Assembly (NCBI GenBank): GCA_029204225.1
Contig: CM055111.1
Coordinates: 15,751,207 to 15,815,206 of the forward strand
Source of the DNA: Diphasiastrum complanatum
Lineage: Eukaryota; Streptophyta; Lycopodiopsida; Lycopodiales; Lycopodiaceae
Direction: 5' to 3'
Length of the DNA stretch: 64,000 nt
Notes under the pieces: model-generated
The model's input: only the letters and a program-made list of their open reading frames with translations
Told to the model about the DNA's origin: nothing
Database searches by the model: none
Translations under genes and position numbers: made by a program
In this document: one piece after another, positions 10,862-22,440 of the stretch
How the letters are laid out: each line of letters opens with the position of its first letter
How positions within the stretch are numbered: position 1 is the stretch's first letter

Positions 10862-12055
10862 CTATTCAAAACACGTCTGCATAATTGCCGCTGTCCATGG
10901 CGGTTGGGATGCATCACGAATTTTTGAAACTAAGTTGTCATGTGCCCCCACACAACAAAAATACGTGCAAATATTTTTGGCTTGTCCATGGTGAAGTTTT
11001 TGGCCTTGCCTTGCAAATGCAATACTATTTGTTGAGGTAGGTGAATGGAGTTCCAAAGAAAGTCAACATTAAAGGCTCAAATTTGGTGGCAGTCAGAACA
11101 CTTCAGGTTTGGACCTTGTGAAGGGCTGAATAGTCAATATGCATAGAAAATCTGCTTTTTGGCCCTGCCTTGCTTTTTTTTTTTTGGCCCTGGAAGGGCT
11201 TATTGCTTTCAGGATTGGTTTTCACCTAGTTGCTATCTTTTTGTGTTTCTTTTGTTTTTTTTAATATTTGTAGCACCATCCTCTCACCAAGACAGCCTCA
11301 CATAACAAAATAGTAACACCATCATCTCACCAAGAGAGCCTCACTCTTCCATTATGATTCTTCTCTCTCTCACATAAGCACCAAATTCAGGATGATAGCA
11401 GCATAGCAGCAAATCAGCAATTCTCAGCCTCAGCAGCACTTCACTCTCCTAAAACTCATTATTTTGCTTAATGTCTTGGGCCTTTTTATAGAGGGTGGTG
11501 GAGGGCCACCCTTCATTTTGCTATTTTGTCAATTTTTACAAACTTCTCCTCTTTTCGACAAGTGTAAAATATGGTAGGGCCCATCACATCAGCCACTTGC
11601 AAGCCGTGAGACATCACCCGATGTGATGTCACTTGGTTGAGGTCATTAAAAGAAAACTTTTTAATCCAATTACCTTAATCTTTTTTACAAGGTCATAATT
11701 TTTTTCCCGTTAAACTGCTTAGGCCGGTTGGCCTCTCTGGTACTTGCCTTGCCGATTTTTCTTTGCACTGTGGTTTTGATACCGTAAATTGCAATTTCAC
11801 CACATTTTCGAAACCCTCTATGTCTACATTTTTGAAACTCCGTTATGCCCATTTTTGTTGATTGCCACTTTGTCGTCATTTTGAAACCCACTATGTCTAT
11901 ATTTTTCGATGTCATTTTTGTCGATTTTTCTCTTGGTAATGCCTCTAACCAATTTTCAATTCTGCAAGTTCTAATGGGGTTACAAGTACAGAGTAATCTT
12001 CAGAAGCCGACCGTTCCTGAAAAACAAAAAGATTTTTTATATTAGTAAAATATTT
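10862..12055. other. LTR-like region with minus-strand TATA box; no intact gene
   Basis: The minus strand reads TATAAAAAGG at 11490-11481, with a CT-rich leader downstream (11350-11380), resembling a plant LTR promoter. A diverged direct repeat of about 43-bp offset (CACCATCxTCTCACCAAGA) lies at about 11275 and 11318. At 11800-11930 the phrase ATGTCTA(C/T)ATTTTT recurs in a second imperfect repeat. No coding motif recognised. Confidence 0.35.
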
Positions 12056-12109
12056 TTGGATACATCAAAATTTTGCTCGGCATTGCCGGCATTTTTACTA
12101 TCGGGCCAA

Positions 12110-12585
12110 TTTAAAGGCCGTAAAACTTCTTCTAAAGCCATGGTTTATGATGTTTTCCTTACATTCAAAGCTTATGTAGAAAAGCAGTTTTCTTTCAAGT
12201 TGAAAGCTTTGAGAAGTGATAGTGGAGGTGAATATACTTCAATAAGTTTATAGACTTTTGTGAGAGAGAGGAAATACAAAGACAATTTTCTTGTTTATAT
12301 ACTCCTCAACAAAATGGAGTTGCGGAGAGAAAAAACAGAACTTTGTGTGAATGTACAAAAGCCATTAAGCTAGAAGCTTCTCTACCTAAAGAATTTTTGG
12401 GAGAAGCAGTTGCATGTGCAAATTATCTTTGTAATAGGCTTCCTAATCTTGCAATACAAGGAAGAACACCATTTGAGATGTTGTATAAGAAAAAGCCTAA
12501 GATTGATCATCTTAGGATATTTGGCTATGTATGCTTTGTGCATGTACCTATAAAGACTAGGAAAAAGGAAGATAACAACATTTAA
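12110..12585 (+). pseudogene. Copia integrase core fragment
   Basis: Plus strand. The first part, up to 12235, gives YDVFLTFKAYVEKQFSFKLK and ALRSDSGGEY, the second-Asp region of a copia integrase. One base is missing near 12238, after which the next frame gives YTPQQNGVAERKNRTLCE (containing the catalytic Glu), CANYLCNRLP and FGYVCFVHVP to a stop at 12583-12585. Both flanks are unrelated, so this is an isolated integrase scrap, opposite in strand to its copia and gypsy neighbours. Confidence 0.85.
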
Positions 12586-12599
12586 CTAAAAATAAAGCT

Positions 12600-13039
12600 C
12601 AGTAGCATTTACTTGAACACAAACCCAGCTGAATGCTACATGAGAGAAGCAAAATAGCCCATTAATCAACTCATTCCGACGTGGATATGATGTGGCATAT
12701 ATATATATATTTAAAATTACGTGTTATCGGATGTGAACGTCGGAATGCGACGGATGTTGGATTCCAACGTCTACGTCAGCAATCCAAAAAGTTGTCCACA
12801 ACATCTGGCAACTGTCGTCCAGGTTTGAATGGGCATGAACATCAGAATCTGACGTCTGTTTCAATTATTGAATTCCCACGATCCAGCACCTTCTCTCTCA
12901 ATCTGTTTTCTGTAAGTTGGAGTGTCTTTGGAGTGATTAAGGGCGATCACTGCTTGAAGATTAGTGCTTGGAGATCAGTGCTTGAGGTTGGTGATTGAAG
13001 ACCAATGCTTGAGTTTGGTGCCTGATTTTTGCTTGTTTG

Positions 13040-13042
<3 letters not shown>
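12600..13042. other. Gene-free stretch with TGACGT/CGTCGGAAT-type short repeats
   Basis: Contains an (AT)n tract at about 12692-12708 and several copies of words such as ACGTCGGAATGCGACG and ACATCAGAATCTGACG between 12715 and 12860. These resemble the TGTCGGAATCTGACATC words of the CACTA subterminal region at 29.6-30.0 kb, so it may be a CACTA-related fragment, but no terminal repeat was found. Confidence 0.3.
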
Positions 13043-13083
<41 letters not shown>

Positions 13084-13094
13084 TGTGTGTGTGT
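13043..13094. repeat. (GA)n(GT)n microsatellite
   Basis: About 19 GA repeats followed directly by about 7 GT repeats. Pure dinucleotide runs. A similar compound repeat in the opposite order lies 125 bp downstream. Confidence 0.95.
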
Positions 13095-13217
13095 ATTTGT
13101 ATGTGTTTTTGAATTTTGCATTGATTTAGAATGGTTTTGAATATTGTTTTCCTGTAATACATTGTTAGTATTATTTAGGATAGTGTTTGGTGATAATATA
13201 GTATTAGATTTGGAATT

Positions 13218-13280
<63 letters not shown>
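13218..13280. repeat. (GT)n(GA)n microsatellite
   Basis: About 10 GT repeats followed by about 20 GA repeats, without interruptions. It abuts the copia RNase H fragment to the right. Confidence 0.95.
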
Positions 13281-13283
<3 letters not shown>

Positions 13284-13324
13284 TGGAGTGTAGATGTATG
13301 CTTGAAGATATTGAAAGCTTTTGG

Positions 13325-13917
13325 AGTTTATGTTTCAGCTTCGCAAGAGGATTGAGCTACCAGGGTTTGTTTTTTGCATATCCAGCTGATTGCAGCTCTG
13401 CACACTATCATACATCTTCCAGTAATGGACTTGCTGTCATCTTTGCAGCTCAAATCCTTTCTCTTCGTTTCTAGCTCTCTAGGTTAATCCAACATTCTGG
13501 GTACCCTTGAGATACTGTAGGATTCGTTTGGCCATTTTCCAATGTGCTAGACCAGGATTGGAATAGAATTGGCTCAATGTGTAAACAGAGAAGGCCAGAT
13601 CTGGTCTGGTACAAATTGTTAAGTACATCAGACTACCGATTAAATTCTGGTAGGGTATACCTGCCAACTTCTGTTCTTCCTCTTCTATTTTTGGGCAATC
13701 TTGTTTCATGAGCTTGGCTCCAGCTATCATTGATGTGGCTTTTTCTTCACAGTCTATCATGTGGTATTGCTTCAGCACTTTTCTGGCGTATTCTAATTGA
13801 CTCAAGTGCATTTCGCCACTTGTTCGATCTCTTTTGATCTCTAGCCCTAGGCATTTTGTTGCTTCTTCAAGATCTGTGATTTCGTAGTTTTCAGAAATCT
13901 AACTCTTCGTGTCTTTG
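13325..13917 (-). pseudogene. Copia RT/RNase H fragment, F family
   Basis: Minus strand: YEITDLEEATKCLGLEIKRD near 13890-13830, then EYARKVLKQYHMIDCEEKAT, IPYQNLIGSLMYLTICTRPD and HWKMAKRILQYLKGTQNVGL to about 13490, which are the RT C-terminus and connection region nearly matching the element at 57.6-58.0 kb. After a stop and frameshift it continues as ITGRCMIVCRAAISWICKKQ and LVAQSSCEAE to about 13330, with about ten RNase H residues deleted. The upstream (higher-coordinate) edge joins a Ty3/gypsy element inside a shared ATCAAAGACAC word. Confidence 0.88.
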
Positions 13918-14844
13918 ATTCTGCTACTAAGGCATGAACTGCCGTCAATCGGGTTTCACATAATTTGTGCAACGCTTCATGACAAAGTTGTAAAGACTGA
14001 TTTAATCGTTCCGTGTTGCTATGCGTAAAGATGAGATTAAACATTCAATTGGCATAACAGCATCTTGACCATAAACCAGTTGAAAGGGTGTTTGATTTGT
14101 ACTATTTTTGTAAGCAGTTCTGAATGCTCATTATGTTGCGTACAGTTTATGTTCCCAATCAGACCGACTTGCTTCAATTGTGTTTGTCATAATGGTGCAG
14201 AGCATCTTATTGGAAGATTCAGCTTGGCCATTCCCTTTGGGATAATAGGGAGTACTAAATCTATGTATAACAAAAAAATATTCTAGTAAACACTTTATTG
14301 TTTGATTAACAAAGTCTGTACCCCGATCACTGAAAATTCTGATAAGACATCCAAATCTGATTATAATATTTTCATATAGAAACTTGGTCATAGATTTTGC
14401 ATCAGCCACTTTGACAGCTTTGGCTTCAACCCACTTGGTCATATAATCAGTTGTGACGATAATATATCGGGCCTGAGATCCTTGCGCAGCGGGATGAATA
14501 GGACCAACATAATCCAGTCCCCATGTTTCAAACGGTGCTTGCGATAAAACCGGATGTAAGGGTTCATAATTCTGTCGAGTAGGCCGTGGTGCTCGCTGGT
14601 AGACATCACATGTATGAATAAATTTTTTTGTGTCCTTATGGAGTATAGGCCACCAACAACCGGATTGCAAAAGTCTACGAACAGTATTATCTGTAGATAA
14701 GTGTCCTCCACCCACGCCATCATGTGAAAACATGATTAAATCTGGTACTTTGTGCAGTAAAACACATATTCGTAAAATATTATTAGATCCACGACGATAC
14801 AATTGTCCTGTAATTGATTGATAAGGTTGAGCCTTATGAATCAA
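13918..14844 (-). pseudogene. Ty3/gypsy integrase
   Basis: From 14844 to 14131 one frame gives 237 residues. The N-terminal zinc-binding part (HDGVGGGH, then FIHTCDVYQR) has its second Cys replaced by Tyr. The catalytic core shows the D,D,E series as LDYVGPI, SDRGTDFVN and KGNGQAESSNK. Below 14131, after two adjacent stops (TAA TGA), it continues as AFRTAYKNSTNQTPFQLVYG and ALHKLCETRLTAVHALVAES to about 13918, where the copia fragment begins. Its role would have been cDNA insertion into the host chromosome. Confidence 0.9.
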
Positions 14845-14853
14845 TTGTCTTTT

Positions 14854-15349
14854 CTATACTTTTGTCAAAGAGTCATTCGTTTGTCCTAGCATCATGTACT
14901 CAACAATATATGCCACCCACTCAGGTACTGCTTCAACATAGAACAACGCAGCATCTGGCAATTCATCATCCATTTCAGTATTAACTGGTGTGGATTCAAT
15001 TTGCGAAACATGATCGGCTAGATAATGTTGCTTCCCCTTTTTGACCACAATTCGAAAGTCGAATTCAGTCAATAATTATAACCATCTTGCAATACGTCCA
15101 GTATTACACGTCTTATTTACCAAGTAAAGTAATGGTTGATGATTCGTATAAAATGCAAAGTGCATTTCCATGAGGTAGTGACGAAATTTCCGAACAAAAA
15201 AAAATCATGGCTAGCGCTTCACGTTTTGTTGTTGAATAATTCTTCTCTGGATATGTAAGCTGTCTGCTTGCAAATCGTATAAGATAATCCTTCTTATAGT
15301 CACATGGCTGCATCAAAATTGATCCAATGGCGTATTTTGAGGCATCCAT
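14854..15349 (-). pseudogene. Ty3/gypsy RNase H
   Basis: Minus strand. MDASKYAIGSILMQ at 15349-15308 carries the first RNase H Asp, followed by IRFASRQLTYPEKNYSTTKR and EALAMIFF. A frame break near 15190-15110 leads to FDFRIVVKKGKQHYLADHVS (15063-15004), the C-terminal LADxxSR-type block. It lies directly between RT and integrase, as in gypsy elements. Confidence 0.85.
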
Positions 15350-15370
15350 ATGAACATGAAACTCTAATGT

Positions 15371-16347
15371 TCAATCTGGATAACGTAGTATTCGTGCTGA
15401 AGATAATGCTTTTTTTAACTTTTCAAAGGCTTCTAACGCCTCTACTCTCCAAATAGGAACAATAGTTAGATTGTATATAGGTCGTGCTAAATCTGCAAAG
15501 AAGATAATAAAAATTTGATAGTAGTTCGCATGACCCAGAAACACATACACTCCTCGAATTGTTGCTGGCAGTGGCAATTTCACAATAACTTTGATCTTAG
15601 AATAATCGGTGGCAATACCATGTCTTGATATCACATGTCCAAGCACAACTCCGTGAGAAACCCATATCTAGTATTTTTCTGGATTTAGAGAAATCTGATA
15701 TTTGCGGCATCTTTCAAAGACTTTCTCCAATCGATCCAGGTGGTCTATATCTGTACTATGAACTCCCAAGTTGTCCAAGTAAATTTCAAGGAATTTCTGC
15801 AGATAATCTTTAAAGGCAAATTGCATTACTCTTTGGCATGAACTTGGTGCATTACAGAGTCCAAACGACATTACTTTGTAAGCATAGGTGCCCCATTCTA
15901 TTGCAAAAGCAGTTTTGTGGTGATCGGCAGATGCAATCTTAACCTGGTTGTAACCACTAAATCCATCCAGGAAACTATAAGCTTCAGCTCCAGCAAGGCG
16001 ATCCAAATGCTTTCAGTAAAAGGTAACGGAAAGTGATCCTTCCGTGTCACTTTATTCAATGCTTTGAGATTCACACAAATTCGCAATTTCTCATTTTTCT
16101 TAGGAACAATGACAATCGGTGAAATCCATTCGGTATGCTCAATCTCATAAATAAAATGGGCGTTAAGCAATCTCTGAAGTTCTTTCTTTATCAGATCTGC
16201 CACATTAGGATTACAGCGATAGAACTTTGTAACCTTTGGTACTGCATCATGTACTAAAGGTACGGTATGTCCAATGACTGATATTGGAATACCCTTCAAA
16301 TCTTGATAAGTCCATGCAAAGCAATCTTGATACTTAATAGGTAACAA
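15371..16347 (-). pseudogene. Ty3/gypsy reverse transcriptase
   Basis: Minus strand in three overlapping frames. The N-terminal part (16347-16000) includes FYRCNPNVADLIKKELQRLL, WISPIVIVPKKNEKLRICVN and LKALNKVTRKDHFPLPF. The palm follows with YSFLDGFSGYNQVKIA and MSFGLCNAPSSCQRVM (15980-15830). The catalytic YxDD box reads YLDN near 15775, so the last Asp is lost. ISLNPEKY and the thumb/connection (LGHVISRHGIATDYSKIKVI) run to 15371. Frameshifts near 16000 and 15660 plus the YLDN change make it inactive. Confidence 0.9.
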
Positions 16348-16362
16348 ATGGAGTGCTTGATA

Positions 16363-18134
16363 CTATTTAGGAGTAAGTTGTGATCCCACTTGTACAATCT
16401 TTTTCAATTCTCCTGGTTCTGCAAGATTCATTGGCTGCGTCCTAGTTGGGCCATCGTAAACCTCTTTAGATTCCGGCTTGTGTTCTTCAGGTTCACGATG
16501 TGCTTTAGGTAACATGATAACCACATCATCCAGTGTATAATGTTTAAAATGCTCTAGCATATCATGATGGACTACATTTGCTTGTTCTTTTTCGAAAGGA
16601 CTTGTCTTGGATCTTCGTTTAGTCTTCTTAGCATGAATTGATCGTGGCAGTGATGACTTTCGGGATGATAAATCTTTCTTCACAGGTGAAGACTTCCTAG
16701 ACGATGATGTCATGCTGGAAATCTGACTTGAAGAATCATTCTTGACTTTTCCTTTGCCTTTATCCAATTATCGATCTTTTTAGGGAGATTTTCCCATTTC
16801 AGGACCGTATTATAACGTCGCTTTGCTTGTTTATTCGTCATCGAACCTATGATCCTGTATCCCTTCAATATAATTGCTTTGGGCGATTTGATTGTTGGTT
16901 CATTAGGAACATTACGTACTCCAAATATGGTCGGATCCATATGATGTAGAATTTGTTCATCTGTAAGTTCTGCATTGCCATCATAAGTTAAGGCATGACT
17001 CATTGGTATGAGATCATCCTCAATTGGATCTGGTATAGGTTCCATTGATATCCAAGCTACATTCACCACATTTAGTGGAATCGTGATTGGCGTATCCAAA
17101 GTTCGATCTATTAAGGAAATCGCGCTCATCTCTTATTGAATATTTTGTTGACAGATATATCCTGCTGTACAATCAATTGTTGCAAGAGCTTCATTCCAAT
17201 TGACGGTATCCGTTTGAGAATTGTAGTGAGCTTCCAATCTCTTCTCTGGTCGATCACAAGTGTGATCCGTTGTTGATGAATCGTCATCCACTTTTTGAAC
17301 CACTGCCTTGATAGTCCAAGTCGTGGGATCAGAGTACATCGTTAGATTCTTCAAATCCAACACAAAAAAATGGCTCCTAATGGTCTTCTGATTCTTCTTG
17401 AGCTAACTTTTGCACTAAGACTTCTTTTGCTTTTGGCACCAACTTTAGGAACTCTCCCAATGAAATATTGATCTTGCTAGACAAAATATTCATGAGTAAT
17501 TCTGTATGCGGTGCTTCTGGTTCAGTCATCTTGAAGGGTTCTTTGTGATGATGTAATTGATCATTCATATCCATACGTAAATTTCTTGGAGGCTGCAATG
17601 GTGAAGACCGAACTTCAGCTGTTACTTTAGCAGCTTCAAGTTCCTCTTCTTCTTGCAGATGTTTAATCCACTGTCTCATATCCTGATATCTTGGTTTTTC
17701 TGCATTAAGATTTGGATAAACTCCCAATGTTGTTGGTGTATCATTCAATGGTATAGAATCAGCAGGTACTGAATCCACTACTGGTTCTTTTTGCTTTTGT
17801 GCTCTGGTGACCACCATCAAGGGTGCACTTGGTTTATTTTGAGCTACTGATCCTTGCTTGATTGTTATCAAATTTACAGGTGCTGGAGCTGGTGGTGGCT
17901 TCAGTCTTGCTGGACAGTCTTTATAGCAATGCCCATATCCACAGTCACGATATAATGGTACAGATTTTCCTTTATTTGGGCATTCTGCAACTCTGTGATT
18001 TTCTCCACATGCAAAGCATCCAAGTGGTGCTCTGGCCCAATTTCTTGAGGCTTGTTGTTGAGAGGCAGCATAAATGGCATACTGTTATGAAGATCCACCT
18101 TCATGATCATTACCATAGCTGCATTGCTCAGCAC
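16363..18134 (-). pseudogene. Ty3/gypsy gag and gag-protease linker
   Basis: Minus strand. In one frame at about 18040-17880 a zinc-knuckle stretch reads CFACGENHRVAEC (one residue short of the usual CX2CX4HX4C), followed by a Cys-rich CGYGHCYKDCP and a Pro/Ala-rich tail. A 164-residue frame at 17871-17377 contains MRQWIKHLQEEEELEAAKV and ISLGEFLKLVPKAKEVLVQK, the latter being typical of the gypsy segment before protease. Frames at 17363-17133, 17129-16710 and 16767-16363 continue to the RT with stops between them; no clear D-S/T-G protease site was found. The last stretch is basic and Ser-rich. Confidence 0.7.
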
Positions 18135-18299
18135 TTCCGTAAGGTTCTGGTTCCATCAAATTGGCAGGAGGAGCGGAGTGTTTTGGTGGGGTAGACAAAG
18201 CTAGACGTTCCGGGTATCCAAGAGTAGATTGTCGCAGTCTTGCTGTTGGATTGCCTCCATACTGTGGAGCTGAATGATTGTGATAGGTAATTGCTTCAT

Positions 18300-19619
18300 C
18301 TCATTAATATAAATTTGATGTAGGCAGTCAAGAAGTTTAGATCTTATATTTTAGATAAGAGATTCTATTTTTCTTTGAGTTGTCAACCACTATTCTTCTT
18401 GATACAACAAGTCGACATCACTGGAGATGGTTGATATTGCTTTTGGAGTTCAATCTTAAAACCTGAGTCAAGCAATAGAAAAATAATTCTTGATAAGAAG
18501 TCAAATTTGTACAATAATGACAACATCCAAGATATGGATGACTTTTCGTATTCATATTTATATACCATTGAAGCACCAGCTCAAACTGCTTCAACGTGGT
18601 ACAATGATTTGTATTTTTATATGACAACAAGTGTACTTGTTTATAAGTAAATGATGGGGATGATTTCTTTCTCAAGATTCATAGCCGAAATCTGCCGTAG
18701 GCACATACTGTGAAGGAAAAGTATATATTGATACAAAAGGTTTATTGCACATTATCCTATATATGAGACTCATTGAATGCTTGAGTCACTGTGCATAATT
18801 TGTAATTATATAAGCAACGACAAAATTTAGGCTAACAAAGAATTCGTGTTGAGAAATTGCAGGATCCTTTTTTATGTCTAATGGGCACACACATACCTTC
18901 TATTGAACATTATGTTGTTATTTGTGTAACTTTCATACATTCCAATCGAGTAGCACGGAGAAACATAACTGGGCTAATCATGCAAAAAAACCTAAATGAG
19001 CGTGCAATCCCTCTTTTTGGCCCCGCAACTACCTTTGAACCTCTGTTGGCAGAGTCATTGCTGGCTACTCACAGAACACACGTGCTCCTGAGCTGACGAT
19101 GCACAGTTGAGGACTTTTGTCTGTCTTGCTGTCAGCATCTCACTTATGCCTTTTAAGCTGCCTCCCTTGTTGAATGATCCTTGTATCTTTCCCATGTGAA
19201 TCGCAACTGTCGATGAACTTCGTGATTTCAGATTATAATCCCAAAAATTCAGTCTATGCATTTAATTAAAGTGTGGGTTTCGCTCCCTTTTTCATTCCAC
19301 TGCTGTGGTGTCATTCCACCTAGAAGTCAGGTACTGCTCATCCCCATGACGTCTTTTTAGTTAGGCATTTGCATATTCAGAAAAAGAGGGATAAAAAGAT
19401 GAAAATTGAAGAGCAGTTATTTGAATCACGAAGTAATGTTTGCAATGAACGTACTTATGTGAAAATGTGAAGATTTGTCACTAAATTTCTAATACAATGC
19501 GCTTCTTATCATCTTTCTTGATCTAAGAACGATCCCAGCGAACCTACCATCTGTAAATTGCTCTTCACACACATGAATAGGTTCTTGATCAAACAAGGGA
19601 AACGTCATCGTTGAGCACA
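18300..19619. other. Gene-free AT-rich stretch
   Basis: Short frames only, none with a recognisable motif. Lies upstream of the gypsy Gag start, where a 5' LTR would be expected, but no primer binding site or TG...CA boundary was identified. Confidence 0.3.
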
Positions 19620-19830
19620 ACTACTTAATGGCTGCCTCTAAATGTTTCTGGCTGTAGATAGGAGCGGTTGTGTGCTTGATGCCTGGTGAGCGTGGAACCA
19701 CACAACTACTTAATGGATGCCTCCAGAGGTTTCTGGTCGTAGATAGGAGCGGCTGCCTCCAGAGGTTTCTGGCTGTAGATAGGAGCGGCTGTGTGCTTGC
19801 TACCTGGTGAGCGTAGAACCAAATGTGCGC
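19620..19830. repeat. Local tandem repeats (about 86 bp and about 35 bp units)
   Basis: ACTACTTAATGG(C/A)TGCCTC begins at about 19621 and again at about 19707. Inside the second copy GCCTCCAGAGGTTTCTGG and GTAGATAGGAGCGGCT occur twice about 35 bp apart (from 19719 and 19755). On the minus strand this gives repeated peptides like APIYSQKPLEAA. Confidence 0.8.
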
Positions 19831-20014
19831 TGGAATGTAGGCTCGCAAGGATCCAAGTTTTGGCCTTGTATTGCTCAGCTTGCTCCTTACCACCATGCCT
19901 CCTCATAACTGCTGCTGCCAGATCCGTGACTTGGAGATGTGTCATGAGACATTGAGAATATGATTGGGATAATCTCTGCAAGCAATAAAATATATTTTTA
20001 AAAAATACAACCAT
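19706..20014 (-). other. Unrecognised open frame overlapping the local repeats
   Basis: A minus-strand frame of 102 codons. Its first half (RLSQSYSQCLMTHLQVTDLA, VMRRHGGKEQAEQYKAKTW) is compositionally plausible protein, the second half is the repeat-encoded APIYSQKPLEA series. I recognise no family. It could be a downstream exon of the Transposase_24-like gene at 20.5-21.7 kb, in the same orientation, or chance. Confidence 0.2.
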
Positions 20015-20527
20015 GTAGACTTAATGAGTTGCAAGAATTAAATTCAAATAAATGACTTAAGAGTTTAGGGTTGAACAAAAAAAGTGATTCTTTGCATTCA
20101 ACCATAGTTAACTATATTACAGTACACCACAATAATCACACGTTAACCACAATAATTAACTTTATAATAAATAAATTAAACATTTCTACATGTTTAGGGC
20201 CAAACACAGTTCAATTACGTGACTAGTCAAGGTTCGAGATTACATAAAAAACTAGCTTTGCATCGAAAGATGGCTGACAAATGTATGAATAAAGACAATA
20301 GATGTAAAAACATGTACACAAGACTTGTTTGTAAACATGGAAAGGCTAGCCATAGAGCCAAAACACTAGGTAGATCTATCTAATTCCTCTTCATCATCTC
20401 CGTCATGTGGAGCTTGTTGTTCTTGCATGTGCAAGACACATGAATTAGTCTTCCAAAAAATTGTATGGGAGTGGGAGTAAATATCAAGTTTAGAGAATAT
20501 AAAATGGATTTGATGTCGTACCTGAGG

Positions 20528-21723
20528 AGCAGCATCCTAGTTTATACGCATGCCCTGCCTTTCCAATAATTTGAGTACTGACTGTATACTGTGAGAATAC
20601 GCAAACATATACTCGTCATGTGTGGGAGAATGCCCCACGACGAACCACTGCACAAACATTCCAAATTTTGATCATATAAAGAGAGCATTTTATTCCAACG
20701 TGTCTTACAAAAAAACCCCAAGAGAATCAATAGTCAAATTACACAAATGGAAATAGGGTAGACGTACAAAGTGGGCTCGAAAATATCCCTCATCGCCACT
20801 GCCCAAGTGAGAAGGCCCCATGGTCTCTAGTCAGACTCTGGTTGTCTCTCGTTGCTGTCTGAAGCGTTCTGGATCATCTCGATATTCTTTCTTCGCATAC
20901 TGATAATCTTCTTTCTCCAAGTGGGAAGGCATGCCTCTCTCAGCTTTCACTGCATCTCGGATCTCTGATTTGCAGTGGCTCATCATAGCTCCCATGCGGC
21001 TCCTCATCCATTTCTATGTGAATTCCATGTCCTAGGATGGGACATGGAACTCACTACGTAGCTGGCCAATGATGCGATTCTTGCGGTCATCGTTGACATC
21101 GAGCAGTCATGAAAAATGTCTCTGGAAAAGTGGATATACATGAGCTCTCTCATGCACGAGATGACCCTCTTACCATAGTTATTCTCAATGATGTGACCAT
21201 CCTCGTCTATGTCATACGACGATGGGATGGTAGCTGGTGGCGATGTGGCCATGTGAGTGTCTATAGGGGTGGCCTCCGGTATGGGAGATGTGGCCCTAGG
21301 AGTGTTTGAGGATCTGGCCTCAAGTATGGGAGATGCCCCGCCGACAGGAGAATACTGATGCTGTGAGGTGTACGTAGTCTACTGGGGGGAGAATAGGCAA
21401 GGGGGGGTGCCAAGGGGAGAATAGCCAATGGGGGGCTTCGGGATGGGAGAATATATAGGGGGGACTGGAGGGGAGTGGGTTGAAACCTCAGGGTAAAACG
21501 TGACTCCACGGCACATAGCCGAGAGGATAGAACTCAGTGGCAGTGTTCCAAAGTGATAGAAAATGTGAGGGGTGAAAGTGGGCGTGCCGGAAATTTGGGG
21601 TGTGACACATGCAAGAGTCACAGTATCGTGTGACGTACGTGCTGCCTCCTGGGTCAGTGTATCTCGAAATAGGGACTCCCCACGATGAGATGTGTTAAGC
21701 GGACATGCAAGACTCATGATCAC
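20528..21723 (-). pseudogene. Transposase_24 (Ptta/En/Spm)-like accessory protein, degenerate
   Basis: Minus strand. A Ser/Pro-rich N-terminal stretch at about 21510-21300 (PSRSPPLAILPLAPPLAYSP) precedes YDIDEDGHIIENNYGKRVIS (21210-21150). After a gap, MMSHCKSEIRDAVKAE and EDYQYAKKEYRDDPERFRQQ lie at about 20985-20830. A candidate exon with a CAG acceptor near 20650 gives WFVVGHSPTHDEYMFAYS. The order (Pro-rich start, D-x-D-G-x-I strand, basic MMSHCK helix, RFRQQRET end) is what I expect of the plant Transposase_24 accessory proteins carried by CACTA elements, but stops and frame changes occur and the match is from pattern memory only. Confidence 0.4.
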
Positions 21724-22209
21724 ATCGGGGAGATCAAGATCATCGCCACATCCTCCACAACAGGAGACACCGAGGTGGCTCCTCCTCTCCCGAGAGTGTC
21801 GGGAGGAAGCACTGGCAATAGCACCATGGGTGGGGTATGACCCTCACCGACCCTCGTTGGAGTGACCCTGAAAGAAAGGGAAAACATGTGATGGGTCTAC
21901 ACAAGGAGTTGACTGAATCTCCTCAGTCGATAATGTGTACTCAACCAATCGAGAGGAGCTACGAGCCTCGCGTCGAGCCCTCAATCGCTGTAATACCCTA
22001 TTATGCTACGAGGAAGGCAACTAATCAAGGTAGCTAATGAGATCACTCTCACTCATAGAGGAAAGGTGGGATGACCCGCGACTATGGCCTGACCTCTGAC
22101 TAGGAGATCCATCATCTGAGATAATGGGTGCAATAGAATAAAAGGGATAAGTATTGCAGAAAACCAATGGGAGTCTCAAAATAATAAAGAAAAAACATCA
22201 CCACAAGTG

Positions 22210-22259
<50 letters not shown>

Positions 22260-22440
22260 GAATGGTACCCAATTTCTTTCTATTTCTCTTAGTTTCTAAT
22301 ATGAAGTTGAAGGGCCTATTATGACTTTTGGAGAAAAATTTTCAAAACTCCAATTGTATTAAAATATCATCTCAATGATCAAGATCATCAAAGTAATATC
22401 CTACGGATACAATCAATTGCTTCTTGTACACTCTTTTTGA
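21724..22440. other. No gene recognised upstream of the Transposase_24-like region
   Basis: Relatively G-rich to about 22080, then AT-rich with a (CT)n microsatellite. Could contain the promoter or first exon of the minus-strand gene to its left; nothing specific was seen. Confidence 0.25.
22213..22255. repeat. (CT)n microsatellite
   Basis: About 21 uninterrupted CT repeats. Confidence 0.95.

Larger units (their letters stand above)
13908..18300 (-). mobile_element. Decayed Ty3/gypsy retrotransposon body, LTRs not found
   Basis: Minus-strand order Gag, (protease), RT, RNase H, integrase identifies Ty3/gypsy. The 3' end is truncated where a copia fragment is joined at about 13910; the Gag N-terminus peters out near 18300. 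No LTR pair or primer binding site was recognised. Coding parts are listed separately. Confidence 0.8.

Noticed and set aside
18857-19261. Short frames on both strands as host genes
   Set aside because: No conserved motif, no splice signals that extend them, and the lengths are expected by chance.
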